A stretch of DNA of 64,000 bases, from NCBI GenBank assembly GCA_015179045.1, contig WHUZ01000008.1, forward strand, positions 558,001 to 622,000, given 5' to 3'. Origin of the DNA: Kalaharituber pfeilii. Its lineage: Eukaryota; Ascomycota; Pezizomycetes; Pezizales; Pezizaceae. The notes under the pieces were generated by a model. The model searched no databases. It saw only the letters and a list, made by a program, of their open reading frames with translations, and had not been told where the DNA came from. Positions 23,740-34,814 of the stretch are shown here, one piece after another. The position numbers and the translations under genes were made by a program. The number at the start of each line of letters is the position of its first letter. Within the stretch, counting starts at the first letter, position 1.

Positions 23740-25410
23740 TATCTGACCAGACCTTAATGTAGATCTCTCGGGTCGTACACCTTAGCAAGTCATGGTTTCT
23801 AACAAAAGGGAAGATAAGAAAGTTAAGAAATAATGACGCCCCGCCCACTCCAGCATCTCCCCCAGGGGGTCTCTCCCGCCTTCCTTTGCCTTCGGTGGGT
23901 TCTCCACTGCCCCCGCTCCCCTGGCCACTTCTGTTTCCACACTCTGCATTCACTCCATATGTGGCCTGACGTCTCGTCGCTCTCCCCACACCATCGGCAC
24001 TCTGGTCCATCGGGCTTCCCTATCTGGTGTCCCCATGCTCTGAGTCCCTTGTTTCCTATGAGCCCTGCCAACGTTGTGACCCACCCGCCTAACCGCTCCA
24101 GCGGTATGTAACTGAGACCCAGCCTGTCCCTTTCCCTCGCCCTCTGGGCTCCCGCCTCCATCCGTATCCCGGCTTCAGTCACGGTCTCGTCCTGGTATGG
24201 TAGTGAAGGCGTGGGAGAGCAGAGTAGCTTGCGGAGGATACGGTGTGGCAGTCCTTTGGGTCAAAGGTCACAGAGGTATCGGGGGCAACGAGAGAGCTGA
24301 CAGGGCGGCTCCTCCCGGTGTCGGAAGGCCCTTCACTATGCTCCTGAGCCGGCTCGGATGGCTGCCTTGAAGTCTGAAACCAGCAGTATCTCCTCGTCCC
24401 CTGCCTCCAGGGCATTGGCCATGGCGATCAACTTGGCATCATTCACTGTGGACCTGGCTCCCAGGTAGGAGGACTCGGCTTTGCCTCGCCAGACCCCCGC
24501 CCCTGTCCTCTCCGCTATGCGGCTCCCGTCGGTGTACACTACTGTCTTTCACCACAAAGCGACATACACCACGTTCCAACGCACGTTTTACATCAGAACT
24601 GAGCATGCGCAATAACACATATCTTAACCACCAGAATAGAATTTTGTATGCGGTTTTTAGGGGAAATAAATAAAGGGTTATTCTTCACCTTTAATATCTC
24701 TACTTGCTCTGAAAAGACATTGGAATGCACTACTTCCCTTCAGCGCTCACCATAATGACTATAGAATTGTGGTAAGAGAGTCTCCTCAATAGGTCTCTGG
24801 ATAATTAGTGCTTTGATTGGCTTGATGTTCTTTAATGTCTATTTCATACATCAAATGGCCATTTCTGGTAGTTTTCCTATACAATTATTACATACAATTT
24901 CTATTAGAATATGTATTTTGTGAATAACTCCATGACTTCTTCAGGAATTTTCTTTGCACACTTCTCACATCTTTAAATAAGGTAAAATATTGATATTCAA
25001 GTGTCCTATTGTTTTTATCAAATTTAATTCAGGTGTGATAAGTGGAATTCAATACTAGTGGTATTACAGCGAAAAATATATGCCAAGCCTATGCCAATGT
25101 GTGGTGTGAAATTCATGAAATCATAAGCCCCTTCAAAAAATCATTTCTGAAGGAGCTAAGGGGCGGAATATGAAGATTAATCCTTCATTTAACCCCTCCA
25201 CAAGCTGGATGCCAGATTCTTTTTTTGTTGGCTGAGATTTATGTTGTCGCGCGCGGTCAGTTTTGGCGTCGGGACGTGGTGTACGTCGCGTTGTGGTGAA
25301 TTACAGTACTCCCCACTCCTCATCTGCCTCCTTTGCTATTAGCCTTTCCCACTCGCTCCTTTTTGCGTCTCGGTCCAGCGTGTTGAGGATTATTCAGTTG
25401 TGGTGGTAAA
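23740..25410 (-). pseudogene. LINE (Tad/I-like) 3' fragment: RNase H and zinc knuckle, split by a DNA transposon
   Basis: Minus-strand reading from right to left: ILNTLDRDAKRSEWERLIA (about 25405-25330), then, beyond a 765-bp transposon, VYTDGSRIAERTGAGVWRG (RNase H first strand with catalytic Asp), NDAKLIAMANALEAGDEEIL, and the knuckle C-R-W-C-x8-H-x4-C in PECRWCG...HIWSEC (about 23960). Joining 24541 to 25309 restores the frame EEWGVVYTDGS, so the LINE was inserted first. Frames shift between RNase H and knuckle. The copy lacks the reverse transcriptase core and a clean tail A. Confidence 0.88.
24542..25306. mobile_element. TIR DNA transposon remnant, TTCACCAC superfamily, copy 3
   Basis: 765 bp with termini CTGTCTTTCACCACAA and TTGTGGTGAATTACAG and TIRs of about 65 bp (including CACGT..C.ACGCACGTTTTACA). 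Both sides carry the TA target (24540-24541 and 25307-25308), here inside a LINE codon. The interior is homologous to 17681-18555. There is no transposase frame, so the element is non-autonomous. Confidence 0.92.
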
Positions 25411-25448
25411 GGCATGGTCTTTTTTTTGTGTGTGAGAAGGTTTACGGA

Positions 25449-26304
25449 CTGTAATTCACCACTTTCCTGGACACCCCACTTTCCCGGACACATTTACCAC
25501 CAAAACTGCGCAACTTTCACACTCAATATCTCCACAACCACAACAGCATTTGTGGACATGCTTTGTATAGTTATTAGACAAAGTGTAATTCTTGCTATCT
25601 AGCACTTTTTCTTCATCAAAAATTGTGGGTGCAAAGGGATTATGGCTTGTCGCATTTTTGTTGGAAGACTTGGCATTTATTTGTATGGGATCTCCATACA
25701 AAACGTTCATAAGACTTGAATATAGTCCTACTCTTCAACGCTAATTACAATAGCTATGATAGTATATGTCCAGAATCACCTGAAGAGTTATAGTAAGGTA
25801 CTGCATTTAGTTTACTTTCATTTGTTGAATTGTAGAGTTGGTGTACAACTATCTACTTTTGGGTGTGCTTCTCATACAAATGGTTTCTATGGAAATATGA
25901 ATATTGTGAATGATTTCACAACCACTGCAGGTATTACCTAACTACGTTGCTCATAGTTTCCAACTAAGTGATCCTATTGAATGTGAGTGTCTGAGTTTTT
26001 TTTCATGAATTGATTGCATGTGTAGCATGCAGAATTGGGGGGCGGTGACATTTGTATGGAGATCCCATACAAATAAATGCCAAGTCTTCCAACAAAAATG
26101 CGACAAGCCATAATCCCTTTGCACCCTCAATTTTTGATGAAGAAAAAGTGCTAGATAGCACGAATCACACTTTGTCTAATAGCTATGCAAAGCGCATTCA
26201 CAAATGCTGTTGTGGTTGTTGAGATATTGAGTGCAAAAGTTGCGCAGGTTTGGTGGTAAATGTGTCCAGGAAAGTGGGGTGTCCGGGAAAGTGGTGAACT
26301 ACAG
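25449..26304. mobile_element. TIR DNA transposon with ~250-bp inverted ends, TTCACCAC superfamily, copy 4
   Basis: The left end CTGTAATTCACCACTTTCC matches the right end GGAAAGTGGTGAACTACAG. The inverted match runs in to about 25695 and 26055, including the self-complementary TTTGTATGG..ATCCCATACAAA. TA is present on the right (26305) but the left flank reads GA. No transposase remains. Confidence 0.88.
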
Positions 26305-26493
26305 TAGTTTGGTCATTTATGATACTCTATTGTATTGTATGTATTTATTTTCATGCTGTGTTACAATTAGATTTTCACAATTGGATTCATTTGAGTCTAG
26401 CTAGCTGGAAGATATATTTGAGTGCATAGATCTAGAATGACTACATAGGATTTTCCATTGATCGTTGCTTCGACTGTTTGTGACGCAAACATC

Positions 26494-27951
26494 TACCAGT
26501 GCCGTATGGGTAATGATGTGCACACCGGTAATACTGGGCACCTTGGCGCCGGTTTTGCACCCTCTCTAACATCAAATGTTAGGCATATCTCACAGAATAT
26601 ATTTCTAATATGTATGATGAAATTAATTATAGACCATATTGACTGCGCTGATTCTGAATTTGAAGGGAAAAAAGTGAAAATGCTACTCCTACAGCACCTA
26701 CAGTTGCCACATCCCTCTACCTTATGAAATAACCTCCTCTAGTATGTAGTAGCAAATACCAACTCACCGTAACACTCTACCTGCGCATGGAATAGGAGGA
26801 ATGGTAGCAATGGTACTACCAGTGCTATATTATAATACATGAGTAGTAACAGCTTGAGATCTGTAACATAGCACTATATACTCCTGTAGCAAGAAATTGT
26901 GTATAACTAAGAAATTGAGCATTTTCCGGATATGACAACAAAAAATTTCTGTAAGTGCAAATAGCTCTCAAGGGGGCTCAAACTGAAGCCAGTTGTACTC
27001 TACAACAGTGCAGTACTAATATGTACCTGCATAACTAACAATATACTATTGATATGATAGCCCCACTCTAGATATTAATCTAGATACCTATAGTTTGTGC
27101 CAGTTGCGAGACTGTGTACAACTCGTATAGTACTACATGACGATGATGATGCAATTATTACTGTTGCATACTGTATGTCTGTGATGCTGCATATCTGACA
27201 TATCTGATATATGCGGGCTGCTCACTCTACGGTTATGGCGACTCCTTGACATCGCCAAGCTTGCTATACTTCCTCAGAATAGGTAATAGAGTATATGTCT
27301 AGATCTTATTGATCTCAAGCAGGATCATTAACACTTGGCAGCTCAGAGTATGTCTAGTATAGGATTTGGGATATACTAAATAGGTCACTACCCATCTCCT
27401 AAAAATTGGCTCAATGAATATGCGGAAGATAATTCCATGTATTCTACCATGCTCTGGCTTCAATTTGAGCCCCCTTGAGAGCTATTTGCACTCACAGGAA
27501 TTTTTTGTTGTCGCATCCGGAAAATGCTCAATTTCTTAGTTATACACAATTTCTTGCTACAGGAGCATACAGTGCTATGTTACAGATCTCAAGCTGTTAC
27601 TACTCATGTATTGTAATATAGCACTGGTAGTACCATTGCTACCATTCCTCCTATTCCATGCGCAGGTAGAGTGTTACGGTGAGTTGGTATTTGCTACTAC
27701 ATGCGAGAGGAGGTTATTTCATGAGGTAGAGGGTGTGGCAACTGTAGATGCTGTAGGAGTAGCATTTTCACTTTTTTCCCTTCAAATTCAGAATCAGCGC
27801 AGTCAATATGGTCTATAATTAATTCATCATACATATTAGAAATATATTCTGTGAGATATGCCTGACATTTTGATGTTGGGGAGGGTGCAGAACCGGCGCC
27901 AAGGTGCCCAGCGTTACCGGTGTGCACATCGTTACCCATGCGGTACTGGTA
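26494..27951. repeat. Long inverted repeat, ~500-bp arms around a ~460-bp centre
   Basis: Arm 1 (26494-26993) and arm 2 (27454-27951) match in inverted orientation over their whole length with scattered changes, many of them C/T or G/A. Each arm contains the same short coding-like piece (RMGNDVHTGN, LIIDHIDCADSEFEG, KVKMLLLQHLQLPHP), on the plus strand in arm 1 and the minus strand in arm 2. The centre has no recognised gene. Flanks beyond the arms do not match. It could be a foldback-type transposon or an inverted duplication of a repeat. Confidence 0.85.
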
Positions 27952-28659
27952 CTGCAGGAAACAGTTCATAACAAGCACGGACTTATATATATGGAGCCAT
28001 TTTCTCTTAGGGACCAAAAAGACAGTCCCACTAAGTCCACCGGTAGTAAAATACTACCAATATTAAGGAAGAGTCCCATCAAAGCCATCAAATTCTTGGT
28101 AAAAGTATGGCTACTCAGCTGAGTGACGCTCCTAACCCTATCTCATTGACCAGCATCTAGAGGTACTTACGGTGAGGAAATACTGTCACAGGCAGCTTTT
28201 CTTGTTGTAGTATGTATTCAAGTTATATGAAAGCATTTCCTATAAAGTGTCATAAGCGGAGAGGTTAACCCCCCCCGACATAAATTAAGGGAGGTCCCTT
28301 TGAACCGATTGCTGTGATGCCTAACCCGTAAAGTGGTCCGTACCTGAAAACCATCCCTTTTGTAACCTACACGCACACATAGCGACAACCTCAATTGAGG
28401 TTCTGGATGACGGAAGTGATTTAGTTTTATTGCATTGATCGGCAATCCAAATGTGTGGATGTCCACTGAAAGCCGTGGTTCCGCAAAGCTTCTGAATTGG
28501 AGGCATCAACACATACGACCGGGTTAGTAGCGATCCTGTCGGAGCTCGAGCAACTAATGCTTATTTATTATTGGTACTCTAACAGATGAAATGATGCCGC
28601 AACATGCAAATAAATCCCGAGCATGAGATCGAGTTTACCATAGTATAGCTGAGCCAAGC
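27952..28659. other. Interval without a recognised gene
   Basis: Short frames only. A plus-strand stretch at 27960-28120 and a minus-strand one at 28218-28512 are open but show no family signal. Confidence 0.4.
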
Positions 28660-28673
28660 ATGCGGCTGAAGTC

Positions 28674-28715
28674 GCCCTGCCAGCTGCAAGCGGGGTTACG
28701 CCCAAAAAAAAAAAA
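28674..28715 (+). mobile_element. Mini-retroposon B with internal deletion
   Basis: GCCCTGCC is joined directly to AGCTGCAAGCGGGGTTACG and 13 A, so the ATGGCGAAC segment is missing while both hairpin stem strands remain. Perfect 14-bp duplication ATGCGGCTGAAGTC (28660-28673 and 28716-28729). Without poly(A) the unit is under 30 nt. Confidence 0.93.
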
Positions 28716-28993
28716 ATGCGGCTGAAGTCAGCTCAATGTGACGACAGCTGAACATGAGATCCCGCTGGAATCTGATCCACTGCGCCAATAGCGGAGCCAC
28801 CCGCCTCAATGCCAAAAATTATGAAAAGAAGGCTCTTAGAATAGTTCATCAGAAATATGAGGCACGATGTGGAAATTGACAAGCTATCCAAAGCGATAAT
28901 ATATGCCCTGAAAGATGACAGAAAAGTAGGATACACTCAAGGGCAGTAGGCTTGGCTCAAATTTACGAGAATAGAAAGTGATAAACACAGGGT

Positions 28994-29094
28994 CTTTTTT
29001 TTTTTTTTTTTTTTTTTTTTTATATCATTACTCGCATGCCGCCCTGTGGGCTATGGCGAGATTAGGTACGAAGGAGATGAATAAAAGACACGTT
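28994..29094 (-). mobile_element. Short LINE 3' end (tail A, ~75 nt plus poly(A))
   Basis: About 27 T, then ATATCATTACTCGCATGCCG and the A hairpin, then about 40 nt of LINE 3' UTR. Perfect 11-bp duplication AAACACAGGGT (28983-28993 and 29095-29105). It is longer than the tail-only copies, which links tail A to the LINE. Confidence 0.92.
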
Positions 29095-29286
29095 AAACAC
29101 AGGGTTGAAATATAACAAAAAATACAGGGGGGATTCAAACTCGGACCTATATCAGCCATCAAACCTATCGAATCATAAAACGTACCCCTAGTGGCATCAA
29201 GTACCTAGTAGCTACGTAAGTAAGGTAGTAACTACCTCATATAGTCACCACTATACAGCCACAAGTGCCAATATAGAGTGATCTGC

Positions 29287-29639
29287 TTTTTTTATTTTTA
29301 TTTTTTAACATCATTGCATACCGCCCTGTGGCTACGGCGAGATTAAATACATAAGGGATGATGAAAGAAAAATGAAACTAGGCCCTCATCTTTCTAGCCA
29401 TCTCACGAGTTCCACCAGTCAATCCTCCTTTCTCTCTGGTGGCGTTCTGACTGCGTCCTGCCCCACTGGCCACCTTCTCTTCCACACCTCATACGTAGAC
29501 CAGATTTGTTCCGTTGCCTCCTCCTCCGTTCCGCACAACCAACATTCTGGACCGTCTGCGTGCGTACCAGGCTGGTCGCCTGGTACGCACCCAGGGAGGC
29601 CTACTTGGAGGGAGAGACCTGAGGGCTTGGAAGTTTCAA
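29287..29639 (-). mobile_element. 5'-truncated LINE copy with a 5' inversion
   Basis: The minus-strand main part carries a diverged tail A, the 3' UTR and the degenerate knuckle (PECWLCG). Perfect 10-bp duplication AGTGATCTGC (29277-29286 and 29640-29649). From about 29565 to 29639 the LINE sequence is in the opposite orientation: a plus-strand piece encodes an EAYLEGE-like segment and LRAWKF-like end that normally lies just upstream of the knuckle. This is the arrangement expected from twin priming. Confidence 0.85.
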
Positions 29640-29915
29640 AGTGATCTGCATTGCAAATTGTGTATCAGAAGGTAAAAGTGTTCTGGTCCGCTCGGGTCCG
29701 TTCGCGGAAGGACTGAATCTGCTAGCGCCAGAGCGTATGTGTGACATCGCCTAACACCGGAGTTGCTATCCGCCACTGCATGGTTGTAAGCGTCCTGTTT
29801 GTTACTGGTGCCACCAAAGTGGCAAGACGATAGCACGGACTGGTGAGACGGATTGTTAAGCATTGATTCTGTAAGCAAAGATAGTGTCAAGAATGGTGCT
29901 AGGACTGATCTATAT

Positions 29916-30271
29916 TGCTTTTTTGTGATCACGTATGATAACCCCGCATACAGGCTACCAGCCTATGGCACGGACCCATATACCCGGGTGACCCACCTAT
30001 CTACGCTATGGACACACTTTGGGTACCCAACGTACGCCCCCGCCTTCGGCTACTTAGTCCAGTCGAGGCCGGCAAACCACTCCCCGACCGGGCTGCCCTC
30101 TATTTCCTCCTGTCTCCACCCACCCTTTCTCCTCTGCGTCCTCCCAGCACTGCCAGGTGACTTGCACCCCATCCTTATCCTTCCTCTAGGGCCGCTCCCG
30201 CTCAGCAAACCTGAACACCACGTGTTCAGCACTCCACACCTCTCCACAGGTGCATCGCACCTCCCCACCAC
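29916..30271 (-). mobile_element. LINE 3' fragment with tail C
   Basis: Minus-strand coding-like sequence includes RCTCGEVWSAEHVVFRF, a knuckle-type C-x-C...H motif like those at the end of LINE proteins, then a 3' UTR ending CCTGTATGCGGGGTTATC and a short A-rich tail. Flanked by GACTGATCTATAT (29903-29915) and GACTAATCTATAT (30272-30284), a 12-of-13 duplication. It shows that tail C belongs to a second LINE lineage. Confidence 0.8.
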
Positions 30272-30284
30272 GACTAATCTATAT

Positions 30285-30936
30285 GAACGGCTTCCAATTG
30301 ACCGGTACTGATATTGGAAGTAGCTCTCTGAGTGTTATCCCCGCACAACGTAGTAGCGACAGTGATGTCCTACGGCCGCGTAAAAGCCTAGTCTCGCCTA
30401 AAAGCCAGCTAGTCTCATGCAGAATGCAAGTCAGACTAGCCAAGAACCAGCCTTTTGGCATAAGAGGCACGTGAGTCATGTCGATGGGAGGAATGAGAGG
30501 GTGCCAAGCTCTGAGCATGAGGAAGAGTGTATACCCATTCTGTTGACGTGACTAAACAAATAAATTTTTACTCCGTTGTCCTGGTCATGCTTCGCCCTAG
30601 GTTTTGAATTACGCATGAGCATCCTTACATGAGTAACACATGCTGTGCTTAAGTCAGAAGTACTTGTACCTGACTGGATCTCTAACCCGGCTCTTCGGAA
30701 CACTAACCATCCCCGCTAAAGCCACATTCAATTTGTAGAATATTTCGCCGCGCAGGGCCGGATGGGCCGCAGTAGTACTTCAATGAATAGCAAACACCAA
30801 TGTTATTCGGTTTCTATCAAACTGCTGCAGTAGAGAACGCTATAGATAAGCTGGTCCCCAGACCCGGCGCATGCTGAATACGTAAGAAATTGCACGGTGA
30901 CAGTAAGTTTAGGAACTACGAATTAGGTGTATTCGA

Positions 30937-30969
<33 letters not shown>

Positions 30970-32430
30970 TAATTTTATTTTTTATTTTTTCTATGTGCAA
31001 TGGGATATATACCTCTGGACTTTGGCCCCACTTCGAAAAAAGTAAAAACAAGAACGGAAGGGGCATATTTGTTCCGCGCACTTGAAGTAAATATTGGCGA
31101 CACTATTCGGTAATCCAATCTGCTCAGGAGCGGCCCGAGTTCCTAAGAGGATCCAGCATATGAAAATTTTTTCCCGCTAAGTTGTGGAAATTTTTTTACC
31201 CGAAAATTCAATGTTTTTAGGATACTTTTGTGCACACATTCCTTAACATTCCTGAACCTGGTGATATGCTGGATACAGCAGCAGCACTCAGTCAAGTGTC
31301 AGATCTGGCGACGCCTATGCACGAGGAATACTCAAAAATGCTTGATAATTTTTATGCACTTTAGTTTAGTTGTCTCGTGAACATCCAGTAAAAGAGAATA
31401 GTATAGAAAACAAGGTAATTGTACCAAGATCTTAAAACCTGTACATTTTTATTTCCTTTATATTATTGTTCAGATACTGAAAATATGTACAGAGTAGATT
31501 TTCAATAAATGTGGAGCCTGTCGTGTATTTAATTCCTAAGCTCTGAAGATAATGACTTCCGAGCGGCCAAGGCTTCTCAGGAACTGCATAATTCCGGAGG
31601 GGACCAGACTACGTTAATTTTAGTCCGAGAAATTTGGACTACCCATGTGTTGACTAATCCACCACACGGTTGAACTTTGTGCCTCCGTTGTGTTTACCTG
31701 TACATGAGCCTCATGTTTCACTTGTCACTGTATTCGTACATATGTTAACATCCCGCTTTTTTTTTAATATAAAAAAATTGTTCATTACTCGTTTTACAGC
31801 CCTGCTGGGCTATGGCAAGAGCTAAAAGGTGGTTACCTAAAATGTCCGAAAAAGAAAATGCGATTCGGTCCGATTCCGATAAACCCCCCTCATGTAGCAC
31901 CATGAAATCCATGGGTACTTGGGCAAATATTCAATTGCATTTCTGCGACCCCTCATATACGTGTTTCACACGGTGAACTTGTACACGAAAGTAATATTCG
32001 AATATTCAACATTTCAGTGTCAATTCTCTTTCCCAAACTCCAGGAACCGACAACCTGTTTGTACCTTTGAAGACAAAAAAAAAGATAATCAAATTCAGAG
32101 ACTAACTATACTATGTATTGAAACAAACAAGTTAGAAAAAAAAACTAGTGCTGCGTGTTGAAGTTTCTCATGGGAGAGCCGCTAGCATCAAACCTTCCAC
32201 GGACAATTGCTAGCGGGGTACAAATAAAATGCTTTAATATAATGTGTGTTTCCGGTGCAAAGGTAGGCATTCGTCCTGGGTTCTTTGTGAATCGATAATA
32301 GAGCACCCTTGTACGCAAATGTCCTGTAACGTGATCCCTCAAAGGCTTCCTACCCCACTCAAACTGAGCAACTCGGGTAGTTCGCCGACACGAACTACCC
32401 ACATGATTAAGCTTAACCCCAACGTCAACC
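30285..32430. other. Gene-empty interval with microsatellite and a decayed A-tail
   Basis: An (ATT)n run sits at about 30936-30969. A decayed minus-strand A-tail lies at about 31757-31830 (see its entry). No gene is supported. Confidence 0.5.
31757..31830 (-). mobile_element. Decayed A-tail
   Basis: T/A-rich head, then TTCATTACTCGTTTTACAGC and CCTGCTGGGCTATGGCAAGA. The inner stem GCCC/GGGC is kept with a four-base loop (AGCA), while the outer stem has mutated. No clear duplication. Confidence 0.6.
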
Positions 32431-32441
32431 CCGCCGCTAGT

Positions 32442-33006
32442 GAAGGGTCACAGGGGCATCCTCGGGAACGAGGCAGCGGATGAAGCGGCAAGCGTGGGCA
32501 CTGCGTTGCAGTGTGAACCGGAGCTAATAACGGAAGCGGGACTGAGACAAAGAGGCAGGAGAGAGAGAGCGAAGGAGAGGAATCGACTGGAGCTGTCATA
32601 CAGACCGTTGGAGAGGCTCGGGCATACAGTTGGACGGCTGGCGGGCCTGTTAGGGGGCAAGGGGCTGCGGGCGTGGAGGTGGCACCTGGGGGAAGGGGAC
32701 GGTCCCGAATGTAGATGGTGCGGGGAAGAGGAGGAGACGACGAGACATCTGTTAGGCGAGTGCAGGGTGTGGAGACGGAGATGGCCGGGGGAGAGGAGCA
32801 CGTTAGGAGACCACCGCGGGGCAAGGAGGAGGGGGGGAGGACCCGCTGAAGAAGTTGATGGAGATGCTCGGAGAGTGAGATGGTGTTATGTCAGCATTTA
32901 TTTCTTATCATTTCATACTCTCACACTTTTATTTGTAGCTAAGATATCGCCATAGCCCATAGGGCGGCAAGCGACAAATGATATAAAAAAAAAAAAAAAA
33001 AAAAAA
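32442..33006 (+). mobile_element. 5'-truncated LINE copy, RNase H end and zinc knuckle, tail A
   Basis: A 565-bp copy between CCGCCGCTAGT (32431-32441) and CCGCCGCTAAT (33007-33017). It begins in the last RNase H motif (GHRGILGNEAADEAA) and runs through RERAKERNRLELSYRPLERL and the intact knuckle C-R-W-C-x8-H-x4-C in PECRWCG...HLLGEC. The reading frame stays open past the knuckle. It ends in the 3' UTR, tail A (ATCGCCATAGCCC ...) and poly(A). It lies just downstream of the 33063-33980 gene and is one of the better-preserved copies. Confidence 0.93.
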
Positions 33007-33062
33007 CCGCCGCTAATCCACCTCGCACTACCACTTTCCCCGGCCCACCAACATGCAATGCG

Positions 33063-33980
33063 TTAACACCTCACCAACCTCAAGTTCCCTTCCTGCTTCA
33101 GCACCAAATTCCCCTCTCCGAGCTCCCCATCGTCGTCTTCCAATTCCTCCATGAACACAGGGTCCCTAACGTAACGCCCTTCATTCACATCCCACTCCCC
33201 ACCCCACTTCTCCCTGCACATCTTCTTCACCACCCTCCTTGCAACCTCCACGCTCTCAAACGTCGTACGACCCCGTACGAGGTCAAACTCAGGGTATAGA
33301 ATCCACCATTGACCCCGCCATGGCTCGGGTACGGCATGCCCCACAGGGCTGTCTCCCACCATGTCCCCTTGGACTTCATGCAGGAGGTTCTCACGGACGC
33401 GCTGCCATGCAACCTCGATCGCGTGTTGGAACTTGGGCGTCAGACGGATAGGGTGCCCGCGGGAGTCATAAAAGATGACGCTGCGAGTGATGCCCTCTGT
33501 TTCCGGCTTCACGGGTGTGTAAGGGCAAAGATGGTGTTGTATCAGCGCTATCTCTTGCATGCTGGTAGTGGTGCATACTGATGTCTCACCCACGTGCGAC
33601 GATTGTACACCGAGCGCAGGCTGCGGAACAGCAGGAATGAGCGAGCTTCCAACTGAGGTGACCAGTACTATCCTGCTCTGTGCACCAAATACAGGGCTTA
33701 AAACACGTTGCAAGTCAGGAACGTATCGAAAGGTGATGAGTATATACATTTGGAAGTTGGGGCCATCATCGGTTGCCCATGCTTTGATATCGTCCAGTTG
33801 CCCAAGGCTAGAGAGCTTATTAACGACGAGATCAAGATTATCGGCATTCGTGAGGACTGCGAAATGACGAGCAATGGACCATGGGTTGGCCGAAAGTTCG
33901 TTCGTAAGAACATTGCTGGATGTGCCACTACCAGCCATTGCCGTATCGACTTGTTGCAGCTGGCGTGCGATGGGCCCCAT
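33063..33980 (-). CDS. Hypothetical protein, 305 aa, unknown family
   Basis: A continuous minus-strand frame from ATG at 33980 to TAA. The composition is normal for a globular protein: a hydrophobic/aromatic middle (NFQMYILITFRYVPDLQRVL), a block ITRSVIFYDSRGHPIRLTPK followed by a helix-like region, WRGQWWILYPEFDLVRGRTTF, and a helix VARRVVKKMCREKW. The end is acidic (EELEDDDGELGEG) before a short LVLKQEGNLRLVRC tail. It has no signal peptide or membrane segment. A LINE copy ends 56 bp past its stop codon. I recognise no family or catalytic motif. Being intact in a repeat-rich area with aromatic-rich conserved-looking blocks suggests a real gene; it could also be a lineage-specific one. Confidence 0.6.
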   Translation of the reverse strand: MGPIARQLQQVDTAMAGSGTSSNVLTNELSANPWSIARHFAVLTNADNLDLVVNKLSSLGQLDDIKAWATDDGPNFQMYILITFRYVPDLQRVLSPVFGAQSRIVLVTSVGSSLIPAVPQPALGVQSSHVGETSVCTTTSMQEIALIQHHLCPYTPVKPETEGITRSVIFYDSRGHPIRLTPKFQHAIEVAWQRVRENLLHEVQGDMVGDSPVGHAVPEPWRGQWWILYPEFDLVRGRTTFESVEVARRVVKKMCREKWGGEWDVNEGRYVRDPVFMEELEDDDGELGEGNLVLKQEGNLRLVRC

Positions 33981-34729
33981 TGCTATAACGGTTGTCTTTC
34001 TGTAATGTTAGCTTGTCGAATGCTGTGTGGTACCTGGTGCGTCTATCTTTGTAGTGAAAGGATAAATCAATGACAAGGCTAAGCACTGAATATTGGAATG
34101 TCCAATTTGAGATTATCGCTATCACCAGAATCCCCTAGAAAAGGAAACACTGCTTGCAGGGCGCGACCTCATAACACATGCTTCGTGCGACCACTGGCGG
34201 CATCATATATATATTCACAAGTTAGCTCTTATTAATCCCACTTTCTGAATCCCTAAGGCTTACATTTTCAAACGTTGTTTATGTAAGTAGTACTCTGGTG
34301 TGTGAGATCCTGAGGCGGATTCTGTGATATCAAGTAATTGTAAGTACTGATACAAAAAAAGGCCTAATGCCCTCGATCATTCGACATTGTTTCCAATAAG
34401 TTTAAATTTCTTTTTCCTGTTTTACATTAATCTCCTTCCTGTGCCTGATTGTGGCCACTGTTTTCTCATCAATACCTGTTGGATGAGACCAATTGCGTTG
34501 TATTTGGTACTGCGCCTATCAGCAACAGTTGCAGCTGTAGGACATGCTTGCCTCTAAAGAGATTCCCAATGCCGTAGCGTATGAGAATGCACGAAGATAG
34601 TAGTGTTGCTGCAAGCCCCTCGATTGAAACCTGTCCACATCCTAGGCTCTAGATCTCGAATCAGCGGTAACCCCGTTGTCAATCTGCGGTGGAGACGACT
34701 TTTATGTTATGTGCATGTTGATTGTGAGT
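33981..34729. other. Intergenic upstream of the 305-aa gene
   Basis: Presumed promoter side of the minus-strand gene. No clear TATA box or repeat was recognised. Confidence 0.4.
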
Positions 34730-34741
34730 GCTTTCACACAC

Positions 34742-34802
34742 TTGTTTTTTTTTTATTTTTCCGATCACGTAACCCCGCATACAGGCTACCATTCTATGGC
34801 AG
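34742..34802 (-). mobile_element. Mini-retroposon C (tail-only)
   Basis: T-rich head, then GATCACGTAACCCCGCATAC and AGGCTACCATTCTATGGCA. Flanks GCTTTCACACAC (34730-34741) and GCATTCACACAC (34803-34814) match at 11 of 12. This is a tail-only copy of the lineage at 29916-30271. Confidence 0.85.
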
Positions 34803-34814
34803 GCATTCACACAC

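Noticed and set aside
29130..29175. Minus-strand tRNA B-box-like GAGTTTGAATCCCCC
   Set aside because: No A box at the right spacing and no cloverleaf; the match is too short.
30936..30969. (ATT)n run as part of a mobile element
   Set aside because: A plain microsatellite with no flanking structure.
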